Assembly: GCA_902514745.1 (NCBI GenBank)
Contig: CABXRX010000003.1
Coordinates: 1 to 61,423 of the forward strand
Source: an uncultured Pelagibacteraceae bacterium
GTDB lineage: Bacteria; Pseudomonadota; Alphaproteobacteria; Pelagibacterales; Pelagibacteraceae
Direction of reading: 5' to 3'
DNA length: 61,423 nucleotides
Numbering within the stretch: the first letter of the stretch is position 1; the number at the start of each line of letters is the position of its first letter. A program made the position numbers and the translations under genes. Below the pieces are notes generated by a model. It did no database searches. It had not been told where the DNA came from and saw only the letters and a list, made by a program, of their open reading frames with translations. Below are positions 51,195 to 60,072 of this stretch, piece by piece.

Positions 51195-52582
51195 TTTTGT
51201 TTCTTGTACTTCATTATCATTTTTTTGATATTATCAAAAGCTGTTCCTCCATAGGATTTTTTTGAATTAACAGAATTCTTTAAATCAAACACATTTAAAA
51301 CATCGTTAGTTAGTTTGGGCTCAATTTTTTTTAAATCCTCTAAACTTAACTCATTAAGTTTCTTTTTCTTTTTTTCAGCCAAATTAACTACGGAGGCTGT
51401 TTTTTGATAAGCTTTTCTGAAAGACATTGAATGATTTTTTACAAGATAATCTGCTAAATCCGTTGCAGTGATATATCCAGAGTTAGCCAGCTGAAGCATA
51501 TTTTTTTTATTAGCGTTAGAATTTTTTAATATTTCATCAAAAATTTTTAGACAATTTATTAAAGTATCATATGATTTAAAAACAAGCTCCTTATCGTCTT
51601 GAAGATCTTTAAAGTAAGATAGCGGAAGACCTTTTAAAATTGTGAGCATTGAAAATAGGTTTCCATAACTACTTCCAGATTTTCCTCTTAAATATTCTAA
51701 TAAATCAGGATTTTTTTTCTGAGGCATTATTGATGATCCAGTTACAATTTTATCTGAAAGGTTAATTAGTTTAAAGCCATCTGAGCTCCAAATAATAAGT
51801 TCTTCTGCAATTCTTGAAATATGCATTGAACAAACTGAAATACTGTATAAAAAATCTAAAACAAAATCTCTATCGGAAACGGTATCAATTGAATTGTTTG
51901 TTGGTTTTTTAAATCCAAGTTTTTTACTCGTATAATTTCTATCTATATTGAAAGAAGTTCCTGTTAGTGCAGCTACACCTAAAGGATTTTCATTCAAACC
52001 ATCTAAATTATTTATAAACCTTTTCTTATCTCTACTAAACATTTCAACATAAGCCATAAGATAATGAGCAAAAGAAATAGCTTGCGCATTCTTAAGATGT
52101 GTAAAACCAGGCATAATAGTATCTATATTTTTTTCTGCTAATTTTAATGTACTATTAATTACTTTATCTAAATTAAGACTAATCTCTTTAATTGAAGATC
52201 TTATCCAAATTTTAAAGTCTGTAATTACTTGATCATTTCTGGACCTTGCTGTGTGAACGTAACCTGCTTCTTCTCCAATTATTTGGAAAAGTCTTTTTTC
52301 TATATTCATATGAATATCTTCATATTTTTTGTTAAACTCAAATTTTTTATTATTAATTTCTTTTTCTATCTTTGTAAGACCATAGATTATTTTATTTTTA
52401 ATTTTGAAAGAGATTATTTTTTGTTTAAACAACATCTCAACATGAGCAATTGATCCTTGAATATCTTCTTTATAAAGTCGTCTATCAATATCAATTGAAT
52501 TGCCAACTTTTTGAAATAAGGATGATGAATTTTTTTTTATACGAGTGCTCCATATTGCTTGGTTGTTTTTATTTTTTGTCAT
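51191..52582 (-). CDS. argH: argininosuccinate lyase
   Basis: VHTARSRNDQVITDFKIW, GSSIMPQKKNPDLLE. Confidence 0.98.
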   Translation of the reverse strand: MTKNKNNQAIWSTRIKKNSSSLFQKVGNSIDIDRRLYKEDIQGSIAHVEMLFKQKIISFKIKNKIIYGLTKIEKEINNKKFEFNKKYEDIHMNIEKRLFQIIGEEAGYVHTARSRNDQVITDFKIWIRSSIKEISLNLDKVINSTLKLAEKNIDTIMPGFTHLKNAQAISFAHYLMAYVEMFSRDKKRFINNLDGLNENPLGVAALTGTSFNIDRNYTSKKLGFKKPTNNSIDTVSDRDFVLDFLYSISVCSMHISRIAEELIIWSSDGFKLINLSDKIVTGSSIMPQKKNPDLLEYLRGKSGSSYGNLFSMLTILKGLPLSYFKDLQDDKELVFKSYDTLINCLKIFDEILKNSNANKKNMLQLANSGYITATDLADYLVKNHSMSFRKAYQKTASVVNLAEKKKKKLNELSLEDLKKIEPKLTNDVLNVFDLKNSVNSKKSYGGTAFDNIKKMIMKYKKQK

Positions 52583-52606
52583 GATATTTAATTATAACTA
52601 TTTAAC

Positions 52607-53116
52607 ATGAGATTTTTAATATTATTTATTTTTTTGACAACAAATGTCCTTGCTAATGATGTATCTGAAATAAAAAATATTGTCATTCATAAAGATCAAA
52701 AAGTCTATGATAATGTTATTTTTTTAGATAAAAATGATAAAAAAATTAACATTGAAGAATTTAATGGAAATTTACTTTTATTAAATTTTTGGGCAACCTG
52801 GTGTGAGCCATGTAAAGAAGAGATGCCATCATTAGACAGACTTCAAATTAATAAAAATTTGAGTAATTTAAAAATTTTTGCAATTAATATTTCTAGAGAA
52901 AGTAAAAAAAAAGTTGATATTTTTTTTAAAGATTTAAATATTAAAAATTTTGATCCATATTTTGATTCACCAACAACTCTAGCAAAAATATTTTCTTTAC
53001 GTGGAGTTCCAACTTCAATCCTTATAGATAAAGAGGGAAAAGAATTTGCTAGAATTATAGGGTCAATAAATTTTGATGATAAAAAATTTATAAATTGGCT
53101 TAAAACTTATAATTAG
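52607..53116 (+). CDS. TlpA-like thioredoxin-fold protein
   Basis: Signal peptide; LLNFWATWCEPCKEEMPSLDRL, LRGVPTSILID. Confidence 0.92.
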   Translation: MRFLILFIFLTTNVLANDVSEIKNIVIHKDQKVYDNVIFLDKNDKKINIEEFNGNLLLLNFWATWCEPCKEEMPSLDRLQINKNLSNLKIFAINISRESKKKVDIFFKDLNIKNFDPYFDSPTTLAKIFSLRGVPTSILIDKEGKEFARIIGSINFDDKKFINWLKTYN

Positions 53117-53316
53117 TTTTTAAAAAAATAAGCAAATCCAACCAGAACAAGTATCGCTATAAACTGAAGAAGAACTCTTAGCTGCATTAATTTATTTGAG
53201 TATTTTTTACTAGTTTCTCCTCCTTTAAAAAGAGTTCCAATCCCTAAGATTAAAACAATTCCGACCGCTATTAGAAGAACTATGGAGAGTATTTTAACAA
53301 ATATTCCTGAAATCAT
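53113..53316 (-). CDS. HIG1-domain/twin-transmembrane small protein
   Basis: Two TMs; GGETSKKYSNKLMQLRVLLQFIAI. Confidence 0.8.
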   Translation of the reverse strand: MISGIFVKILSIVLLIAVGIVLILGIGTLFKGGETSKKYSNKLMQLRVLLQFIAILVLVGFAYFFKN

Positions 53317-53365
53317 ATAAATATTGTAGATTGTTTTAAAAAATAAAAAACATAATTAATCAACT

Positions 53366-54016
53366 ATGACATTTTGCCTAGATTCAATAATAATAAAGCC
53401 TGAAGAAGGCGTAGAAATAAAATATGCTATTATTTTACTTCATGGATATGGAGGAGATGCCAAAGATATAAGTATGTTAACTTTAAATTGGAAAAGACAC
53501 ATGCCAAATACAGTTTTTATTTGTCCAAATGGACACGAGACCTGCACTATAAATCCTACAGGATTTCAATGGTTTGATCTTACCAATGATGATATTAATT
53601 ATATCATTGATCAATCAATTAAAGCTGAAAATAAGATTAAAATATTTATTAATGAGATAAAAAAAGAATTTAATCTAAAAAATAATCAAATATGTTTGTC
53701 AGGTTTTAGCCAAGGTTGTATGATGTCATTAAATGTTGGATTAACGTCTGAAGAAAAATTTTCTTGTATTGTAGGATTTTCTGGAAAAATAATTGATAAA
53801 AATAATTTAAAAACAAGAATAAAAAATTCTACTGATACTTTATTGATTCATGGTGACGCAGATCAAGTTGTAACTTCGACATATCTTTTGGAGGCAAAAG
53901 ATTTTTTAATTAGAAACAATGTTGAAGTTGAAACACTTTTGATAAAAAATTGTGATCATCATATTCCTATAGAGGCTTCAAGTACAGCTCTTAATTATAT
54001 TTTAAAAAAAAATTAA
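53366..54016 (+). CDS. phospholipase/carboxylesterase (alpha/beta hydrolase)
   Basis: LLHGYGGDAKDI, CLSGFSQGCMMSLNVGL, LLIHGDADQVV. Confidence 0.93.
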   Translation: MTFCLDSIIIKPEEGVEIKYAIILLHGYGGDAKDISMLTLNWKRHMPNTVFICPNGHETCTINPTGFQWFDLTNDDINYIIDQSIKAENKIKIFINEIKKEFNLKNNQICLSGFSQGCMMSLNVGLTSEEKFSCIVGFSGKIIDKNNLKTRIKNSTDTLLIHGDADQVVTSTYLLEAKDFLIRNNVEVETLLIKNCDHHIPIEASSTALNYILKKN

Positions 54017-54063
54017 GATCTCTTATTATTGATAAAATTGTTTAAGTAAGTTAAAAATACTTA

Positions 54064-54633
54064 ATGAATAATTTTATTGAAGAAAATACCTCACTAGAAA
54101 AGTGTCCAGCCTTAGTTCTCAACGCTGATTATAGACCACTAAGTTATTATCCTTTATCTTTATGGTCCTGGCAAGATACTGTAAAATCTGTTTTCCTAGA
54201 TAGAGTGATAATTGTAAGTAATTATGACAGAATTATAAGAAGTCCATCATTTAATATGCAATTACCAAGTGTTATTGCGCTTAAAGATTATATCGTTCCA
54301 CAAACAAGACCTAGCTTTACAAGGTTTAATGTATTTTTGAGAGATAAATTTTCTTGTCAATATTGTGGAGGTAGCGAGGAGCTCACTTTTGATCATTTGT
54401 TGCCAAGATCGAAAGGTGGCCAGACGAATTGGGATAATGTTGTGACAGCATGCTCCGCATGTAATGTAAAAAAAGGTGGTAAATTATTAAAAAACTCGGA
54501 TATGAAACTCAATCAATATCCCTATCGTCCATCAACTGAGGATTTGCATAAAAATGGTAAAAATTTTCCTCCTAATTATTTACATAAAAGCTGGATGGAT
54601 TATTTATATTGGGATGTTGAATTGGAAGCCTAG
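54064..54633 (+). CDS. HNH endonuclease family protein
   Basis: ALVLNADYRPLSYYPLSLWSWQDTVKSVFLDRV...CQYCGGSEELTFDHLLPRSKGGQTNWDNVVTACSACNVKKG. Confidence 0.92.
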   Translation: MNNFIEENTSLEKCPALVLNADYRPLSYYPLSLWSWQDTVKSVFLDRVIIVSNYDRIIRSPSFNMQLPSVIALKDYIVPQTRPSFTRFNVFLRDKFSCQYCGGSEELTFDHLLPRSKGGQTNWDNVVTACSACNVKKGGKLLKNSDMKLNQYPYRPSTEDLHKNGKNFPPNYLHKSWMDYLYWDVELEA

Positions 54634-55163
54634 ATTTTTTCAGAAATATTAATTGCAATTTTTGAACCTGTCTTAATTATTTTGTCTAATAATAGATATG
54701 GACCTTTTTTTGAAGCTCCTTCATCATAAGCTATATTTTTGTGATCTATTTCATCTTGTCGAAATTTAGTAATCTTTTCTTTTAGATCTTTTTCGCTAAT
54801 GTCCAGTTGATTAATCTGATTTAAATAGTGTTTGTCTATAACTTCTTCAACAGAAGCAGTACAAAGCATTGCTGCTTTTTTTCCTAATAATGTTGAGCCA
54901 AAACCTAAACCAACACCTAGCAAATCCCATAGAGGTAAAAATTTTGTTGGTTGAATATTTCTTTTCTTAATTTCATTTTCAAAAAACTCACAATGTTCTT
55001 TTTCATGTTCTTTCATTTCTTTAATAGTTTTTTTTAGACTTTCATCTTTTACGAAAGTATTTAAAGCTAATAGTTGTCCCTCATAAATCTTAACAGCTCC
55101 ACGCTCTCCAGCATGATCAACTCTAATAAATTCTTCTACTCTTTTTTTATTAATTTTTGTCAT
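54630..55163 (-). CDS. coq7: demethoxyubiquinone hydroxylase (COQ7)
   Basis: FIRVDHAGERGAVKIYEGQLLAL, EMKEHEKEHCEFFE; start at MTKINKK. Confidence 0.94.
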   Translation of the reverse strand: MTKINKKRVEEFIRVDHAGERGAVKIYEGQLLALNTFVKDESLKKTIKEMKEHEKEHCEFFENEIKKRNIQPTKFLPLWDLLGVGLGFGSTLLGKKAAMLCTASVEEVIDKHYLNQINQLDISEKDLKEKITKFRQDEIDHKNIAYDEGASKKGPYLLLDKIIKTGSKIAINISEKI

Positions 55164-55632
55164 AATCAAAATAAATTTTTCCAGCACTAATAGTAATTAG
55201 CAAAGATATTAAAACATTATAACTTGTAAGTGATAATCCAAAAATTTTAAATGTTACATCTTTGCAGCTAACATTTTTTTCTTGTAATTGCTGTAAAATT
55301 TTCTCTTTAGATAATAAATTTGAACTATTTTCTATGTCACAAACTAGTGATTCTTGAATAAAACCTTGTTCAATACCTAAGTGATATAATGATAAAATAG
55401 TTCCAACTAAAAAAATAGCTGTAAGTAGAAGCATAAAAAATTTTTCAAACTTATTAAATTTGTAATTTAATAAAATTACTATTATTGCTAACAAATATGG
55501 AAATCTTTCCAATATACAAAGATTACAAGGTTGATAACCTAAAATATATTCAATAAAGAATGCTGAGACTAAAGCAAAAATACTGATTAAAAAAATAAGC
55601 TTTGTTAGTAAATTTTTTTTATTTTCATCCAT
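55150..55632 (-). CDS. dsbB: DsbB family disulfide oxidoreductase
   Basis: EYILGYQPCNLCILERFPYLLAI, four TMs. Confidence 0.88.
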   Translation of the reverse strand: MDENKKNLLTKLIFLISIFALVSAFFIEYILGYQPCNLCILERFPYLLAIIVILLNYKFNKFEKFFMLLLTAIFLVGTILSLYHLGIEQGFIQESLVCDIENSSNLLSKEKILQQLQEKNVSCKDVTFKIFGLSLTSYNVLISLLITISAGKIYFDYDKN

Positions 55633-56230
55633 TAAATTTTAAAACCAAATATATAATTACAAATATTATAACTATTAAAATTCCAATAACAGTAAACCAT
55701 TTTGATCCATGATTATTCATATATTCAGTGAATAATTCTCCAAATTTATAAGATAAAAATGCAACAATAAAAAATCTTAGGCTTCTTGAAATTAAACTGA
55801 CAATTATAAAAACTGGAAGATTGAAAGCAATTAAGCCACTTGCTATTGTAAAAGCTTTATACGGCAAAGGTGTAAAGCCTGCTAAAAAAAGTATGCTTAA
55901 CCAAGCAAGAAAGCCACTTCCCTCAGACATACTTAATTTCAATTCATTAACTTGATCTTCATAATTATAAAATTCGATAACATATATTGCTAAATCAAAA
56001 AATAGATAGCCAATTAGATATCCTAAAATACCTCCTAAAACTGAAAAGATTGATGCTATTAAAAATATTTTTATAAACTCTTTTTTTTTAGCAATTACCA
56101 TTGGAATAATCATTACATCTGGTGGTATAGGAAAAAATGAACTTTCAATAAAAGATACAAGACCTAAATAAAAATTTGAACTCTTATGTGAAGCAAGATT
56201 TAAACATTTTTTGTAAAGCGTTTGAAGCAT
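55625..56230 (-). CDS. YqaA/DedA-like (VTT) membrane protein
   Basis: LVSFIESSFFPIPPDVMIIPMVIA, FLAGFTPLPYKAFTIASG. Confidence 0.9.
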   Translation of the reverse strand: MLQTLYKKCLNLASHKSSNFYLGLVSFIESSFFPIPPDVMIIPMVIAKKKEFIKIFLIASIFSVLGGILGYLIGYLFFDLAIYVIEFYNYEDQVNELKLSMSEGSGFLAWLSILFLAGFTPLPYKAFTIASGLIAFNLPVFIIVSLISRSLRFFIVAFLSYKFGELFTEYMNNHGSKWFTVIGILIVIIFVIIYLVLKFNG

Positions 56231-56291
56231 TTTTTGGTTTTAATATAAATTTAGTTCTTATACTATTTAAATATAATTAATTAAATATTAT

Positions 56292-56376
56292 GGGCGAATG
56301 GCGGAACTGGTAGACGCGCACGACTCAAAATCGTGTTTTGTAAGAAGTGAGAGTTCGATTCTCTCTTCGCCCACCA
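56292..56376 (+). tRNA. tRNA-Leu (anticodon CAA), CCA encoded
   Basis: Acceptor GGGCGAA/TTCGCCC, anticodon arm cacga-ctCAAaa-tcgtg, T arm gagagTTCGATTctctc, 3' ACCA. Confidence 0.97.
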
Positions 56377-56383
56377 GAAATTT

Positions 56384-58114
56384 ATGAATTTAGATAATTT
56401 AAACAACTTAATTGAATTATTCTCTTACCAAGCGGATAAACAAAATAAAAAAAGTATTTTTTTACAATGGTTAAATCCAAATAATAAAAAAACATATACT
56501 TGGGAAGAAACGCAAAGAAATATTTTAAAATTATCAAAAATAATAAAAGAAAATATTAGGGAGGGTGATAGATGCTTATTGGTCTCAGAAAATAGACCTG
56601 AATGGTTTATTTCTGATATGGCAATTATGTTATCAGGTGGAATTACTGTTCCTGCATATACTACTTATACTGAAGAGGATTATAAATATTTAATTGAAGA
56701 TTGTGAACCTAGCCTAATAATTGTTTCAAATAATGAAATGTTAAAAAAATTAAACAATACTATTAATGAAAAAGATTTTATAAAAAAAATTATAACTTTA
56801 GATGAAATTAATAATGTAATTCACAATTTAGATATAATAGAAGAAAACAAGTATATAGACTTTACAGTCATATTAGAAACTGACTTATCAAAAGAAGATA
56901 AAATTCAAAATAAAAATTTAAAAAGAACTTCTCCTGCTTGTATAATTTACACATCTGGAACTGGAGGAAATCCTAAGGGAGTAATTTTAAGCCATGGTGG
57001 AATTTTAAATAACCTTGTGGGAGCTTGTGAAATTATGAAACCATTGTTTAATTCCAGACCAGTATTTTTAACCTGGCTTCCTCTTTCTCATTCCTATGAA
57101 CATTGTGTGCAATTTGCCCAAATAGCCGTAGGAGCAAAAGTATTTTATGCAGAAAAAATAGAAAAACTTTTAGAAAATATATCTGAAGCAAAACCAACAA
57201 TTATGACAGCGGTACCAAGATTTTATCAAAATCTTTATAATAAAATTAATATTAATCTGAAAAAACAAACAGGGCTTAAAGCTAAGTTGATTAATGCAAC
57301 TCTTCGATTAGGTAAAAAAAAATTATTAAATCAAAAAATGACTTTTTCTGAAAAATTAATGAATTTGATAGTTGAGGTGCTAGTTAGAAAAAAAATAAAA
57401 AAACAGTTTGGGGGAAATTTAAAAGCTTTTGTCTCTGGTGGAGGTGCACTAGATAAAGAAATTGGAGAATTTTTAAATTCTGTAGGATTGCCTACACTTC
57501 AAGGATATGGTCTTACAGAAACGTCACCAGTGGTAAGTTGCAACCCAATACACAAGATTAAAGTAGAGACAGTTGGCCCTCCTTTTAAGGGAAACCAAGT
57601 TAAAATTGCCGATGATGGAGAAATTTTAGTAAAAGGTGAAAATGTAATGTTGGGATATTGGAACAAAAAAAAAGAGACTGATGAAGCAATTGCTAATGGA
57701 TGGCTCCATACTGGTGATATAGGAGAAATAGATCCAGAGGATGGTTATTTAAAAATTACTGACAGAAAAAAAGATATTATTGTAAGTGCTGGAGGAGACA
57801 ATATTTCACCAGCTAAAATTGAAAATATGATTACAAATGAGCCAGAAATTGATCAATGTATGGTTTATGGTGATAAAAAAAATTTTTTGGTCGCTCTGAT
57901 AGTGCCAAGTAAAGATTTTTTAAAAGAAAAAGAAAAAATCAATAATGTTATTGAAAAAATAAATAAAAAATTAACATTATTAGAAAAAATAAAAAAAATT
58001 CAATTAATAGATGAAAATTTTTCTATAGAAAACGGTTTAATGACTCCAACAATGAAAGTAAAAAGAAAAAAAGTTACAGAAAAATATAAAAATCAATTAG
58101 AAAAGCTTTATTAA
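56384..58114 (+). CDS. AMP-forming long-chain acyl-CoA synthetase family protein
   Basis: CIIYTSGTGGNPKGVILSHGGILNN, GYGLTETSPVVS, GWLHTGDIGEID, KITDRKKDIIVSAGGDNISP. Confidence 0.95.
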   Translation: MNLDNLNNLIELFSYQADKQNKKSIFLQWLNPNNKKTYTWEETQRNILKLSKIIKENIREGDRCLLVSENRPEWFISDMAIMLSGGITVPAYTTYTEEDYKYLIEDCEPSLIIVSNNEMLKKLNNTINEKDFIKKIITLDEINNVIHNLDIIEENKYIDFTVILETDLSKEDKIQNKNLKRTSPACIIYTSGTGGNPKGVILSHGGILNNLVGACEIMKPLFNSRPVFLTWLPLSHSYEHCVQFAQIAVGAKVFYAEKIEKLLENISEAKPTIMTAVPRFYQNLYNKININLKKQTGLKAKLINATLRLGKKKLLNQKMTFSEKLMNLIVEVLVRKKIKKQFGGNLKAFVSGGGALDKEIGEFLNSVGLPTLQGYGLTETSPVVSCNPIHKIKVETVGPPFKGNQVKIADDGEILVKGENVMLGYWNKKKETDEAIANGWLHTGDIGEIDPEDGYLKITDRKKDIIVSAGGDNISPAKIENMITNEPEIDQCMVYGDKKNFLVALIVPSKDFLKEKEKINNVIEKINKKLTLLEKIKKIQLIDENFSIENGLMTPTMKVKRKKVTEKYKNQLEKLY

Positions 58115-58270
58115 ATTATACTTTGTATGCTGTTTATTATCCGCATAAACATTAACTAAATTAAATAAAAAAAATTTAAAAAAAAAAATGAATTAAAAAT
58201 TTATTTTAAAATTTTCATTTTAATTAAAGAATTGACATAGCTTGGATAAAAAAATAAAAATATAGTAATA

Positions 58271-58289
58271 ACGAATCAACTTGATTCGT
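58271..58289. promoter_or_regulatory. perfect palindrome upstream of H1-like peptide gene
   Basis: ACGAATCAA-C-TTGATTCGT, 9-bp arms, 1-nt centre, two GANTC sites. Confidence 0.85.
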
Positions 58290-58312
58290 TTAACTTAAAC
58301 AGGGAGCTAAAG

Positions 58313-58420
58313 ATGCCTAAGAAAAGAAAAAAAGCTGCTAAAAAAACAAAGAAAAAAGCAGCAAAGAAGACTAAGAAAAAAGCTAAAAAGGCTAAAAAAG
58401 CTAAAAGAAGAAAAAGATAG
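58313..58420 (+). CDS. histone H1-like Lys/Ala-rich basic peptide (35 aa)
   Basis: MPKKRKKAAKKTKKKAAKKTKKKAKKAKKAKRRKR*; SD agggag upstream, intrinsic terminator downstream. Not in ORF track. Confidence 0.85.
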   Translation: MPKKRKKAAKKTKKKAAKKTKKKAKKAKKAKRRKR

Positions 58421-58440
58421 TAATTTACTAATCTTTACTA

Positions 58441-58482
58441 AAAACGCTTCTCATTACAATTTGTATGAGAGGCGTTTTTTTT
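58441..58482 (+). terminator. intrinsic terminator of H1-like peptide gene
   Basis: AAACGCTTCTCAT-tacaatttgt-ATGAGAGGCGTTTTTTTT. Confidence 0.92.
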
Positions 58483-59374
58483 ATTCATCTAAATTTTCGT
58501 CTGGATCAGTAATAGGTTCTTCAACAGGTAATTCAGTTGTAGATGACTTTGGAGTAGAAGCCATCGGTTGAGCTTGGCTAATCAAATTTCTTTTTAAAGC
58601 TTTATCAAGTTTCTTTTGTGTATCTTCTAGTGATACATTCAAAACAATTTGAAACTCTGATAAAATTCTCTCATATGCTTTCTCAAATAATTGTCTCTCA
58701 CTATAAGATTGATCAACCATAAGATCATCACCTTTATTTAAATCTCTTACTACTTCAGCTAATTCATAAATTTTACCAGAAGAAATTTTAGCTTCATATT
58801 CTTGCGCTCTTCTACTCCACATAGATCTCTTAATTTTTGGTTTACTTTTTAAAATAGAGATACACTTATTAACTTGATTAATTGTTGCTAAAGGTCTTAA
58901 GTGAGATTGTTTATTTACTGGAACCATTCCATTAGCTTTGTCCTTTTCAAACTTTATTACATATGTTTCAACATCAATGCCACCTATATTTATTTTTTTA
59001 AATTCAGTGATTTGACCAACACCATGTTTTGGATAAACAACATAATCTTTAATCTTATATTCTCTTTTTTCAGTTTCTTGCTTTTTAACTTTTTTAATTT
59101 CAGGTTTAACTTCATTACTTTTAGAAATTCTTAGGTTATCAACTTTTACCTCTTCTTTTGCTTTAGTAACTTTTATTGGTTTTTTCGATTTAATTTTTGT
59201 GGAAGAAATTCTTTTAGTTTTTTTAATAACAACTTTTTTTATTTTTTTTACTTTTACTTTTGCTATTTTTTTTGCTTTTTTAACCTTTTTAATTGTAACT
59301 TTTTTTTTCACTTTTTTTTCAGATTTAGTTTTAAAGATTTTCTTTAAAATATTTTTCGTACTTATTTTGCTCAT
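58481..59374 (-). CDS. CarD family transcriptional regulator with Lys-rich N-terminal extension
   Basis: CarD core [48 protein letters not shown]...; preceded by about 70 Lys-rich residues; start MSKISTK at 59374. Confidence 0.92.
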   Translation of the reverse strand: MSKISTKNILKKIFKTKSEKKVKKKVTIKKVKKAKKIAKVKVKKIKKVVIKKTKRISSTKIKSKKPIKVTKAKEEVKVDNLRISKSNEVKPEIKKVKKQETEKREYKIKDYVVYPKHGVGQITEFKKINIGGIDVETYVIKFEKDKANGMVPVNKQSHLRPLATINQVNKCISILKSKPKIKRSMWSRRAQEYEAKISSGKIYELAEVVRDLNKGDDLMVDQSYSERQLFEKAYERILSEFQIVLNVSLEDTQKKLDKALKRNLISQAQPMASTPKSSTTELPVEEPITDPDENLDE

Positions 59375-59657
59375 TTTTAAATTTATTATGATCCGCAGGG
59401 GGATCTTTTTTTTCACTTATATTTGGCCAGATTTCTGAAAATTTTTTATTGATTTCCAACCACTGCTCACTATCAGGTTCAGTGTCTGCTGTAATGGCTT
59501 CCACTGGACATTCTGGCTCACAAACGCCACAATCTATACACTCATCCGGTTTAATTACAAGCATATTTTTACCCTCATAAAAACAATCGACAGGACAAAC
59601 ATCAACACAATCAGTTAATTTACACTTTATACATTTGTCGTTAACTACATATGTCAT
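59331..59657 (-). CDS. fdxA: 7Fe/8Fe ferredoxin FdxA
   Basis: [54 protein letters not shown]. Confidence 0.97.
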   Translation of the reverse strand: MTYVVNDKCIKCKLTDCVDVCPVDCFYEGKNMLVIKPDECIDCGVCEPECPVEAITADTEPDSEQWLEINKKFSEIWPNISEKKDPPADHNKFKNEQNKYEKYFKENL

Positions 59658-60067
59658 TATAATTTTTTCTTAATCTTTTCTTTAATGTCTCCCATAGTTG
59701 AGCTATCAATATATAGCAAGCCAGCTAGACGTCTCATCAAATTTGTCTCATATATATCAGCATCATTATTTGAATATATAATTGACCATAGAGCCTCAAT
59801 TATATTTATCTTATCAGATTCAGGCAAGTTTTTTACCTCTTTTGTAAAATCTAAAATTTGATTTGAATTTTCTTCAATATTTTTTGCATCTTCAATTGTC
59901 TGATTTATATCTTTCTCATTTGCTCCTAATTTTAAAAGAGTTCTTTTAATAATTTTTTCTTCATTTTTGGTGTATTCTTCATCAATTTTAGCTGCATGAA
60001 TTAACAATGCACATGTTTTTACTAAAAATTTTTTTTCCTTTTTAGGTAAATCTTTTTTAAAAAACAT
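59657..60067 (-). CDS. TerB-like protein
   Basis: [40 protein letters not shown]...[32 protein letters not shown]. Confidence 0.88.
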   Translation of the reverse strand: MFFKKDLPKKEKKFLVKTCALLIHAAKIDEEYTKNEEKIIKRTLLKLGANEKDINQTIEDAKNIEENSNQILDFTKEVKNLPESDKINIIEALWSIIYSNNDADIYETNLMRRLAGLLYIDSSTMGDIKEKIKKKL

Positions 60068-60072
60068 AAGAA

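Noticed and set aside
58160-58230. Hairpin AAAATGAA…TTCATTTT as terminator of the acyl-CoA synthetase
   Set aside because: AT-only imperfect stem with no U-tract; not convincing.
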